A stretch of 64,000 bases of DNA from Psilocybe azurescens (taxonomy: Eukaryota; Basidiomycota; Agaricomycetes; Agaricales; Agrocybaceae). The notes beneath the pieces were generated by a model that saw only the letters and a list, made by a program, of their open reading frames with translations, searched no databases and was not told the DNA's origin. Made by a program: the position numbers and the translations under genes. Positions within the stretch are counted from its first letter, which is position 1; every line of letters begins with the position of its first letter. Shown here piece by piece: positions 36,380-47,159 of this stretch. Location of the stretch: positions 62,001 through 126,000 of the forward strand of contig JAJIRX010000867.1 in NCBI GenBank assembly GCA_023853785.1. The letters are read 5' to 3'.

Positions 36380-37907
36380 AGCATTGAATTAAATCAAGAA
36401 CAAGGGTAAGGAGGCATAGGGTTTTGATATTGTGTTGGTTTTCAGAGTTTTTAAAATTTTTGATGAGTTCATAGACAAAAAAGTATTAAAAAGTTGGGAT
36501 GAGGTAGTAGTAGGTTGGGGAAGAGAAGTGGCACAAGCAGTAGAATGAGGCATTGTTGAATATTGATGTTTTGTCATCTAGAAGTGAAGTGACTTGGCCT
36601 TTCATATAGTTTCCATTGCCATTCTGGGTTTGAGTTTCCTCTTGAGCTGGGAAATCTGCAATTGATATTCTTGGTTCTGGTTGTGTACCATTGCTGTGCA
36701 TCTTGCCTTGAGGTCAGCACATGCTTGTTCTTCTGCTTCTTGGGAATGTATAAGCTTGATTTTGAGATCTTCAAGTATCTGTCACTGATTTTCTCAGGTT
36801 TTTGATATTTTTGCTGTGAGAAAATAGGCTTGTGGGTAGATTGGGGAAAGAGAGTGGACTTGATGTGTTTGATCAAGAAAAAGGAGGGGATGTTGATTGA
36901 TTATTGAGTGAGTGAAAGTGATGGTCTTTTTACAGTTTGTGACATGTTCAGTATTTCTGTAAAATTTTGTTACCAGTTTTGTCAAATACCAAAGCCAGTT
37001 CCCACATTGCTTCAGTGATTGGACAATCTTTCCATTTGACATAGTATTGGTATCCTCTTCCTCATTTTTGATGTTTGAGAATTGTTTCTATTTCTCAGTA
37101 TTCTTCTTCTTTTAATATTTCTGGGGGTGGTCAGATGAAATTAGGTCCATGTGTTTCAGTTTCATGGTACAGGTTGAGAAGGGTTGCATGAAATACATTG
37201 TGAATAAGCCATCCTTTGGGAAGTTCCAGTCAATAAGTCCAGGATTCTAAGACTTCTTTAATTGAAGGGTCGTTCATGTTTTGGTGCCATTTTTTGTGGT
37301 AGTTCATTTGAAGATTTGTGGCTTCCAACCACACCTTTTGTCCTTGAGTGAACGGTATGAAGTTTGAATTCTTTCTTTCAGCCATTCTTGTCCAGGCTAG
37401 TTTGTGAGCTGCCAAGGCCTTTTCTCAATCTTTCTGGAGGTGTTTCAACTTGTCTTCTACTGATGGGAATTTGGTGTGTTCAAATGCAGTAGGAATTGAA
37501 ACAGGAGAGTATCTGAGGATCAATTTAAATGGGGTTCTTTGTCTGTCCACATGTCTTTGATTATTGTGAGTGAATTTGAGGGTTCCAAGTCATTTGTTCC
37601 AATCTTTGGGGTGAGATGAGCAGTATATGGATAGATAAGCTTCAATCTCTTGGTTATATCACTCTATTGTTCTGTCAGTTTGGGGATGATAAGCAGTTGA
37701 GAATTTTGATTTTACTCCAAGAAGTTTCATTAATTCTTTGAATGATTTGGCCACAAATCTGGGGTCTCAATTGGATGTAAGACTGTCTGGTAGTCCAGAT
37801 CTTTTGTAGAGATTGTCTAATAAGAGTTTGGCAGTCTTCTTGGTGTCTAGTCCTTTCATCCAACATGAAATGAGGATAAGCCTTTTAGTGTTTCCATGGT
37901 CAGTGAT

Positions 37908-38317
37908 TGTTACGAACATCTTATTTTTTTCCCATTTTCATTTTCTTTTCATTTTCTTTTCATTTTCATTTTTTTCTTACATAAAACTTGACATATCACA
38001 TGATGGACAACATCATGTGATCATTCTACTCTGACTCATTCTCTCGTCAACTCATACTCTTGATTAGGTACCGGACTCTGACTCACGTTGATACTGTTAT
38101 GACTCACTTTCCTTTCTGACTCACAATTTGACTCACATAGTACTAGCAGCTGTAGATACTCAAACACTTAAATAGCCAGTAGATACAACAATTTCTCTTT
38201 AGCTAGTTCTTGAGAATCTAGTCTCCTCTTACTCAATACCACTTTGAACTTGCTGTTCTAGATTACTTGACTGTTGGCTTTATCCACACATGTGAATATA
38301 AGCTTGAAGTCATAACA
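37908..38317 (-). mobile_element. Solo LTR, 410 bp, nested in the Gypsy integrase
   Basis: The ends are TGTTACGAAC and GTCATAACA, giving TG...CA with inverted TGTTA/TAACA, and a perfect 5-bp duplication GTGAT flanks it (37903-37907 and 38318-38322). Removing it joins the integrase ITDHG codons. Internal pyrimidine tract and repeated GACTCAC motifs. A split homologue in the opposite orientation is at 42565-43685. Confidence 0.85.
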
Positions 38318-39455
38318 GTGATGCTTATAATTGCATCAAATAGAATATTTCCTTATTTATCTTCAATTGGCAGAAGGTCTGTGAGGAAATCCATAGTGCT
38401 ATCCACAAATGGTTGAGTTGACTTTGGTCCAGGTATTGGTATGAATGATGGGTTAGAGGAATGTCAATTTATCTTGAATTGTTGGCAGGTGGCACATCTT
38501 TTTACATATTGTTTGACAAATGAACATAGTCCTGGCCACCAATAATGTTGTTTTACTGAGCTGAATGTTTTTGAGCTCTCCTAGGTGTCTGGCTGAAATA
38601 GGATTATGTTATGATTTGACTATATCTTTTTGTAAATTCTGGTCTTTTGGGATGTAGGCTCACCCATGGCAGTATAGAACAGCTTTGATATTTATGTTTT
38701 CTATTTTCCATTCCTTGAGGTCATGTTGTGCATTTGGGGGTCCTTCTTCCAGTAAGGCTTTCATTGCTTCTACTGCATTGTAATCCAGTTTGTTTGTGTT
38801 AGCAATCCTTTCCTGTAATTCAGTGTCAATTAAGTCAATGAATAGTTTTTCCAGAAGTAAGGTGATATTTTTGTTGTTGTGATCTTCTTCTGGGGTAAAG
38901 TTGGGGTGTTGTGAGAGGGTGTCCAATTGAATCACTTTGTGTCTGGGTAGATGTACTAGTTTTGAGTTAAATTCTGAGACATAGAGACCAGCACACTTGT
39001 TGTTGGTTCAGATTTTGGGCTGATCTGAAGTACATTAGGTTCTTGTGATCAGAATATACTGTAGTTGTGTGTTCTGATTCTTGAATGTAATGTCTCCATT
39101 CTTGTAATACTTGAATTATTTCTAATAGTTCTCTGTTGTAAATTTTGTAATTTCTTTCAGTTGGTGAGAATGTTCTGGATATGAATGCACATGGGTGTCT
39201 TTCACCATTTCCATCTAGCTGAGTGAGAACTGCTCCTGAGGAGTATTTTGAAGCATTGGATTTGATTTGAAATGGTTTGGTATTATAAATACTGGTTCTT
39301 CCATGAAATTTTTCTTTAACTCATCAAAGGCTGCTTAAGTTGTATTGTTCCAGGAAAATCCTTTGATTTTTTCAGAAGTTTGTTCAGAGGTTGAGCTACC
39401 TCAGAGAACTTCTAGATAAATTTTGATAGAAATTTCCAAAGCCTAGAAATGATTA

Positions 39456-39862
39456 GGGAACTGCACGGGTTACCCTAGATTTTCACATGTTTTTATGTAA
39501 TTAGCTTGTAGAGACAAATTTTACCTTTTTTCAATTTTTTGTGCAAATTGGTGCAGAATTGAGTGAGCTACACTCCTACCAAGTTTGAGCCAAAAGCAAC
39601 GCAAACTGATGCCGTGACATCATAATTTCCAGGCTGCAATCACCTAATTTGGTGAATTTCCAAATTTGGCATACCCGCCATCAATGTTGAGCTCATTGCA
39701 TGACCAGCACTGGACCTAAATACCCCAAACTTACAGAGGGCATAACTTGGTGAGTTCTCAACCGATTTGCATGAAATAAATTGTAAAAATGGATAAAATT
39801 TGTTTTTATCTGACTAACATTAAAAACCCGTCATTTACCTGCACATAACCTGTGCAGTTCCC
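39456..39862. mobile_element. TA-flanked MITE, 407 bp, nested in the Gypsy reverse transcriptase
   Basis: Inverted ends GGGAACTGCAC[G/A]GGTTA, with TA at 39454-39455 and 39863-39864. It contains more CpG sites than the surrounding retroelement, which fits a later arrival. Confidence 0.75.
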
Positions 39863-42564
39863 TAGGAATGATCAGACCTGTTTGAGAGTAGTAGACACCA
39901 GCCAGTCTTGAATTCCTTTGAGTTATATTGGATCCATAGAGATTTTTCCTGCTTTGATGATTATTCTGAGATATTCCACCTTTTCTTGGGCAAATGAGCA
40001 TTTTTCTGGTTTGAGGTAGAGATTGTTCTCCTGAAGTTGTTGTAGGACCATCTTGGTGTATCTTTCCAATTCTGATCAGTCTTTTGCAAAGATTAGGATG
40101 TCTTTCATGTAAATGATTACAAAACATTATAAAATCATGTCTTCAAAGATTGAGTCCATCATGGATTGGAAGGTTGCTGGAGAGTTGCACATGCCAAAAA
40201 AACATTACAGTTGATTCAAAAAGTCCTCTGTTGGTTTTGAAGGCTGATTTCCATTGATCACCATCTTGTATCCTGATGTTATTGTAACCCCATTGAATAT
40301 CTAATTTCATGAAAAGCTTTGCTCCTTTAAACTTATCCATAAGTTCCATAATTTGAGATAATGGGTAGGTGTTATTGATTGTCTAATTTTTCAGATATCT
40401 ATAGTCTTGGCATGGTCAAAGCTTTCCATCCTTCTTTGCAACAAAAAGAATGGAGATGCCATGGGTGATTCTGAAGGTCAAATATAGCTCTTATCCAGTT
40501 GTTTCTTTGTCCAGTTGTCCAATTCAATTTGTTTTGCCAGAGTGATATTATACACCTTGAATTTCTTGGGTAGAAATCTTTTTTCAGTTCAATTTTATGG
40601 TCTCATGGTCTTGGTTCCAGGAATCAATCTGCTGCTTATTTATCAAAAAGATCCATGTATAAGTGATATTCTGTTGGGACCATATTTTCAAGAGGTTTTT
40701 CCAGTTTGTCTGATTTGTACTGCTGAGCCAGTTTTTGTGAGGTAGTGATTTTAGTGTTCAACCATGTTTTCTTTACTTTATCTACCATTGTATCACCAAT
40801 GTATTGTATAATTAATGATTCAAATTCTTCAAGTGGGTGTAGTTCCAGTTGCTGATATTTGTTTGTTTGTTTCTTCTACAATAGTTGTTTGATTTAATGT
40901 AGATTCTTGTTGTAGTTTCCAGGTTACTTGTCCATTTTGCCAGTCTATGTCTGGGTTCTTCTCCTGCAGCCAGAGAAATCCTAAAATGATTTTCTGCTTT
41001 CCAAATCTGGAAACCAGTAATTGTTTTTGATGGCTTCAGTTTCCAACCTTCAGGTCTAAATTGATGAATAATGAGATGGTTCCTTTTTGTTCAGAGTTCC
41101 ATCTACATTATAGACTTGAATCAGTTTCTTCAGAGGTTGAATTTCTAGTTCTATTTTCCATACATAGTTTTGATCAATGAATTTTCCTCTTGCTCCTGAG
41201 TCTGGAAGTACTGAGGTTTTGACAATTTATGAACCATTCTGTTTTTTTTGTGGAGAATGAAACTGGAAGAAGCATAGTTTTATTCTCAATTTTTGCCATA
41301 AGCACAGAGTGTATGTTCAGATAAGAAGAGACAGATGTTGTCCTGTTTCTCATTTTTAAAAATCCTTGTTTCCTTCAATTCCCATTTTGACGATTAGATC
41401 AGTGAGTTTGTCTCTTTTATTGTTGTTCAAGCTTCTGATGTGGGCATGGAGTTCTTTCAGGGTCCATTTCTTGTTCTATTGTCCTTGGTTTCTGTTCTGA
41501 TTCATTGGTCCTTTCCATGGGCATTGTTTAGATAGGTGCCCTTGTTGTTTGCACCTGAAACAGGTGCCTTCTCTGATTAATTTGGTTTGTTCCTGGGCTG
41601 TTATAGCACCAATGTCCATTCTATTGGGGTTGCTGGAGTCTCTGTTGTATTTTGGAGCATTGTTCTATTGTTGTGTTTTTATTCTACCTTTGGTTTTTTT
41701 CTTTTAAAGGTTTGGGCTAACCTATAATTGGTGCTGAATATTGTTGTTTTCTTGTACCATCCTTGGATCATTCATGGAAAATCATTGGATTACATGATTT
41801 TGTTAGTGAGAGAAGGTAGGATGCATTTCTGGAATAGGCCTATGAAATGAGCATGGTCTGATTCTGTTTCCAATCCTAGGTTGGCTTGTTTGACCAATAG
41901 TTTGAATTTGTTAATAATGGTCTCTACCTTTATGTTGGGCTCTTGTCTTAGTCTTCAGATTTTGTTCATTGCTGATCTGGTTTTGTCCATGGGTGTGAAT
42001 GCTTCATGGAATTTTTGAGAAATTCCTTGAGAGTAGCCCATTCAATATTTTTGTTGCTGCCTGTTCCTCTTGTTCTAGAGATCAGGTGTTGTTTCTTCCA
42101 TAATTTGGCTTTTCTTTTGTTTCAAAACAATAAGATGAAGGCCATCTTGTTCTTCTTGGTGTTATAGATATCTGAGTTTATGTCAAGATAAAGATAGCAA
42201 TTTTGTAAAAAGATTTGGCTTTGGTCCTGTCTCTGTTAAATGTGGTCAGTTTATTGATCAAGATTTCTTCTTTCTATTGGTAGTTGTTTCAATCATGTCT
42301 GTATCCTGTTATTCTTGTTGGGTTATTGCTAGAGTTGATAGTAAATCAAATAGCAAGTTCAATAGTTCTTTGTTGTCATTTAATTTGATATTTTCAGAGT
42401 CTTGTCTAGATGGGTTTGGGGTTTGCTGATTCCTTTGTTTAGGGGTTCCTTAGTTTGAGGTGTCAGTAGCAGATGTTCTGCTAGCCAGTGATGCTGTTTT
42501 ATTTTAGGGTTTGGTGGTCTCATCTGCTGGAGAGTAGGTGAGATTTGTAGATGAGCTAGTTCTT

Positions 42565-43685
42565 TGTTACAACTTCAAGCTTATATTCATAGGCATGGAT
42601 AAAGCCAACAGTCAAGTAATCAAGAACTAAAGTGTTCCAAGTGTTATTGAGTAAAGTAGAGATATGATTTGCAAGAACTAGTTAAAGAACAATCATTGTA
42701 TCCACCAGCTATTTAAATGTTTGAGTATCTGCTGTAGAACTTCTGTTCTGTCTCAGCACAGAATGTGGCAAGCAATGACATTGATGCAGAAGGGTTTAGG
42801 CATTGAACCCAACATACCAAGACCAAATTCAAATCCATCTGCGTTTCAGCACTTCTGCACCACCTCAAGACAAATACAATTCCATAACCGCACACCCATA
42901 GAGCTAATATGTACATTTACCGAAGGAGCAGAATATCTCCCAACCAATCATCTCAAGAGCTTGGAAATATTCCAAGTGTATAAAATTTAGTAGAAGAAAA
43001 CATATTTAAAGTAGACACTTTCATTTATTACTGGGTTGTATTTTGGACCCCCATTTCACACCAATTTTCTTGCTACACCCACTTTTGACTAAAGGAAAAC
43101 CCTCCAAAACTATCTACCTCAATCTTTTGCTTAACTGTTTCTTTTGCAACCCTCACACATTGTTGTATTACTCTAAAGCTTATTATTGTACCTGTCTGCT
43201 CACCCTCCTTGTGCCTTGCCAATTGCTCTCTTTTCTCTTTGCTTGCAAACACTTACCGTTCTCATCTTCACAAATCTTTCCACACAAAATCTTCAAATAA
43301 CTATATATACATATATATTGATGCTACATAGGACCCCACCTTGGCTGAATACATATTTAGCAAGACAAACACTGACTGTATCCAACAGTCAGCATTAAAA
43401 GAGAAGGAGTCAATCTGTGCAAGGACACTTCAACTCACCTTCACTGCAACTAACTAGTACAATATGTGTCATAAGTGAGTCAGATGAAGAAGTGAGCCAT
43501 AGTAGTATTGATGTGAGTCAGAGTCCAGTACTTAATCAAGAAGTGAGTCAACATGAGAATGAGTCAAGTAGAAACAATCACATGATGTTGTCCATCATTT
43601 GATATATCAAATTTTATGTAAGAAAATAGAAAGAAAAGAAAAGAAAAGAAAAAGGAAAAGCAAAGAAAATAAGATATTTGTAACA
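42565..43685 (+). mobile_element. LTR copy split by a ~710-bp insertion
   Basis: 42565-42737 and about 43450-43685 together match the 410-bp solo LTR (TGTTAC... ...TTGTAACA) in inverted orientation. The break falls after GTATCTGCTGTAG. No 5-bp duplication is visible at the outer ends (TTCTT versus GAGTT). The intervening 42738-43450 is unrecognised and non-coding. Confidence 0.65.
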
Positions 43686-43938
43686 GAGTTGTGGGACAGA
43701 GTACAGGAGGAGTGGGAGAAAATACCCAAAGAAGACTGTGAAATTGATCAATAGTATGCCTAGAAGGGTTGCAGCTTTTTTGAGGGCAAAGCAAGGTCAC
43801 ACAAAAGTACTAGTTTATATAGATACCCATATTCCAACAGGCTACAAAGAAACTGTCTAGATGTGTTATTTTTATAAAGTATTTAATAATACTAAACAAA
43901 TACAAATATATGTTATATGTATAATTTCATAAAGTTTA

Positions 43939-44001
43939 CATGATGGTATAGTCAATTTAAGTTTAATTTCAAAAATATCTGGACAGTTTTTTGAGACACT
44001 A
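43939..44001. repeat. Second Tc1/pogo-type terminal-repeat relic
   Basis: Diverged copy of 22240-22300; the minus strand reads GTGTCTCAAAAAACTGTCC. It might be an end of the pogo-like element whose transposase is at 47.2-49.4 kb. Confidence 0.4.
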
Positions 44002-44769
44002 TATATATCATTGTAACATATGATATGATACAAAGTACAGTTGCAGTGTGGCATATTATATGGGTTCAGTAATTTATTTGAACCAGTAAATGTGTTCTTT
44101 CCATAAAGGAAAGCTTACATGGTACTATATGATATAGTACAGTAAATCTGCTCAATGGCCCATACCCAGGCATTTTTGCAGACTTTCTGGCACACATTCT
44201 GTGACCTGGGGTGTCTCCAGGCATGTCAATTAGTATTGACATTTTTCTGGACATTTTTACAAGCTATGTTACCACTTGCTATACCCAATATGAGTTTATA
44301 CTTATTGATAATTCATGTTTCTGATTTTGTGTTGTATGTCCAGTATATATTTGGACATATTTCTAGCCCATTTCAAAACTCTCAGACTTGATCTGAGCTT
44401 TTTCAACAATAACTCCTGTTTTTGACTTGGTTTACCATGTCCAGCAGTACTTTACCATCCCCCACACAATCCATATGGAGTCCACTGGACTTGCCTATAT
44501 ACTGAGTGTAAAAGGTAAACAGAGTACAGTGGACTCCACTGGACTTCAGTAGATTTTATAATATACAGTGAATATGGACTAAGATAACTGGAGTCCACTG
44601 GACTTGATATAGTAAATAAGCTCAATCATAATGTAAATTCAGAAGAGTTGAATACAATATATTAATAACTATGCAATACATTATTGTCTACTTGCAAGGT
44701 CCAAGATAAAAGAAAAAAAGCAAAAATAAATAAAAAATAAAAGGGGGTAGGAGGACAGTAGTGATAGCT

Positions 44770-45480
44770 GTAGCACCCGCCACCCTTGCCCTCACTGTCC
44801 CCACCCTTGCCCTCACTGTCCCCATGCTTGCTGTCCCCACCCCTTGCACTTCACCCCACCCTCACCCTTGCCCTCACCCTTCCCTTGCTGTCCCTACCCT
44901 TGCCCTTGCTGTCCCCACCCTCACCCTTGTCCCCACTCTTGCCCTTGCTGTCCTACTCCTTTGCGCAACTGTCCTGCCCTTGCTCTTGCTGTCCCTTGTC
45001 CTCACCCTGCCTCCCTGCCCTTGTGCACACTGTCTCACCCCTTGCTGTCCCCACTGTCCTCACCCTCACCCTTGCTGTCCCCACCCTTGCCCTTGCTGTC
45101 CCTACCCTTGCTGTCCTTGTCCTTGCCCTTGCTCTTGCTGCCCTGTTCTTGCTTGCCCTTGCCCTTGCCCTTGCCCTTGCCCTTGCCCTTTGCCCTTGCC
45201 CTTGCCCCTTGAGCTCACCATCCCCACCCTCACTCTCGCAGTCCCTGCCGTCCTCACCCTTGCAGTCACTGTCCTTGCCCTCTCTGTCCTTGCCCTCACT
45301 GTCCTTGCTCTCTGTCTGTGCCCTTTGCCCTTGCCATCCGCACCTCGCTCTGGCTGTCTGCACCCTCTCACCTAACTGTTGCTGTCGCCATCCACGCTGT
45401 CTGCATCCTTGCTATCGCTCTTCTGTGTCCTTGCCCTCCTCGCCCTTGCCGTCACTGTCCGTGTCCTTTTGCAGTCTTTT
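44770..45480 (+). repeat. C-rich minisatellite, CCCTTG/CTGTCC units
   Basis: About 700 bp of imperfect CCCTTGC and CTGTCCCCAC units; the plus strand is almost entirely C and T. Long Leu/Pro/Cys-rich open frames here are by-products of the repeat. Confidence 0.85.
45153..45208 (-). repeat. Perfect (CCCTTG)n run, G-quadruplex motif on the minus strand
   Basis: Near-perfect hexamer run. The complementary strand reads GGGCAAGGGCAAGGGCAAGG, which satisfies the G3-N3 pattern for a quadruplex several times over. Confidence 0.65.
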
Positions 45481-46560
45481 CTCACCTTCCTTGTCATCCA
45501 TTGTTACTCTCGTTGTTGCCCTCATTGTTGCAATTGTCTGTGTCTGTCCTTGTTGTTGTCTCTGTGGCCATCATGATCGTTATAGACAGCAGAGAGGACA
45601 GCAGCAGCAATGGAAAAGGAGAGGAAGGGGGTGGGTGGTGGTTGGAAAAAGAGCTGACATGTACATTTGATTGTTGTTGTGCCAATCAGCCAATGCCGGG
45701 CACGTGTGCGTGTCACATGTGCCTGTGAAATTTTCACCCCATGGACTGAACAAAATGCAAAAATGTATTCATAGGGAGGCTTTGCTCCCATATACATTTA
45801 ACTATTGTTTCATTCAATTGTTATTTCATAGAGTTTATTTTCATTGGTTGTAGTCTTTATTTTTTGCAATTGATATTAATATTAATAACTAATGATGATA
45901 CTTTGGATATTGTGTTAATTATTGCATCCAGTGGACTCCAGTGGACTCCACTGGACTGTGCTAATAAATATATTATTTGTTGTTGTTCAGTGAATATTTA
46001 AGCCCAAGTCCACTGGAGTCCAGTGTACTTGACTGCACTCATAATCCACTGGACTAAGACTGTACTGAAAATTTGGCAGGAGTCCAGTGCAAGTCCACTG
46101 GACTCCAGTGGACTGCAGTCCAGTCCAGTCCAGTGGACTAGGCAATCTGTCAGCCAGTTTGGCTGGGCAGAGAGTCCACTGGAGTCCACTGGAGTCCATA
46201 TGGATTGTGTGGGGAAAGGAAAGACCTCCATGTCCAGGCATATTTCCAGCCCATTTCAATAATTCCTGGTCATGATCTCAGCTTTTCAATGATAATTCAT
46301 GTTTCTGATCTATTATATCTGTCTGGCATATGTCTGGGTATATTTCCAGCCTATTTCAATCTTTTCTGAGCCCAGTCTGAGCTGTTTTCAATTATAATTC
46401 ATATTTCTCATGTCCATCATTGTCTGGACACATTTTGGGGCATTTTTCCAGTCATTTTCTTGCCCTATTTCCACCCTATTTCTGCTCCATTTCCATCCCA
46501 TGCTGCCTTATTTCATAAATTTCAGGACCCAGGCTCAGCCTTTTTCAATGTGTTGAAGAA

Positions 46561-47159
46561 CAACTTGTCCATTAGCTTGGTCATTCTCTTAGTCATACAT
46601 ATCACTCTCTTTTTGTCTTTTCCTCTCCTCTTTTGTACTTTATTCATTTCATCTACATCATGCCCTTACCATTCATTTCACTGATTATTCACTTATCACC
46701 ACTCTCTTTTCATTTGAACTTGCTAATCCTTCATTCAGTTCAATGCATTGCTTCCACTTCTTCTATAGCTCACTTCCTGTATCACACTCATTTTCACATA
46801 TACTTTCACATTTGTCTTTTGTACCTCAGCTGCTTTCTTTTAGTCACTGAGGTACATGTGCCTTTTCTCCTACCTACACATAGATGGTTACTCTTGTTCT
46901 CATAGTGTCTGACTTTATGTTTAAGGTAGAACAATAATTGAACCAGAAGGTTGCAGTCTATGTATATTCCTCAAATCTTATCTGTTTTCAATGATTACAG
47001 GCATCCACCATCATGTGATACACCAAAAAAATGAATTCATTTTTAAAAAAACAACAAAACATATAGAGAAATGTTTGAGGTACATAACAGAGATTTTATT
47101 TACAAAAAAGAGGAAGGGATGGCAAGAATATACACAAAATACGAGAGAGAGGTACAAAA
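46561..47159. other. CpG-poor relic DNA, no gene recognised
   Basis: Pyrimidine-rich plus strand, short open frames only. Confidence 0.4.

Larger units (their letters stand above)
36380..42550 (-). mobile_element. Ty3/Gypsy chromovirus relic, gag-pol in pieces
   Basis: Reading on the minus strand from 42.5 kb down: gag with LRQEPNIKVETI and a CCHC zinc knuckle CFRCKQQGHLSKQC (about 41525-41570); reverse transcriptase with [18 protein letters not shown] (about 40270-40320), where the catalytic YMDD has become YMKD (about 40095-40125); RNase H/connection with DTLSQHPNFTPEEDH; integrase with ITDHG, WDPRFV, AYHPQTD and KVWLEATNL; and a C-terminal chromodomain (YYVKWKDCPITEAMWE, about 36985-37065). 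The frame shifts many times, the RT active site is dead, and two later insertions interrupt it (37908-38317 and 39456-39862). No matching pair of its own LTRs is evident. Chromodomain elements target heterochromatin. Confidence 0.85.
44460..46214. mobile_element. 1.75-kb inverted-repeat element with palindrome array and C-rich minisatellite
   Basis: Ends are inverted copies starting CCCCACACAATCCATATGGA (44460 rightward, 46214 leftward), continuing into copies of a 13-bp palindrome-like motif AGTCCACTGGACT. At least twelve TCCA[C/G]TGGA cores occur: three in 44475-44610 and the rest in 45925-46200. The centre (44770-45480) is the C-rich minisatellite. There is no transposase and no clear target duplication (CATC / AAAG). 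Subterminal repeat clusters of this kind are typical of transposase-binding sites in cut-and-paste elements; the superfamily cannot be assigned. Confidence 0.6.
44150..46560. repeat. Degenerate ~80-100-bp tandem units flanking the inverted-repeat element
   Basis: Units with TCCAG..ATATTTCCAGCC, CATTTCAA, TGAGCTTTT and ATAATTCATGTTTCTGA recur at about 44290-44420, 46230-46310 and 46315-46400, with weaker copies to 46560. The inverted-repeat element at 44460-46214 sits inside this array. Confidence 0.55.

Noticed and set aside
44761..45728. Long Leu/Pro/Cys-rich open frames (up to 294 codons) on the plus strand and Ala/Arg/Gly-rich ones on the minus strand
   Set aside because: They follow the C-rich minisatellite; all frames are open because the repeat has few stop codons. 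No domain, no splice logic.
45987..46275. Trp/Ser/Gly-rich frames on both strands
   Set aside because: By-products of the AGTCCACTGGACT palindrome array.
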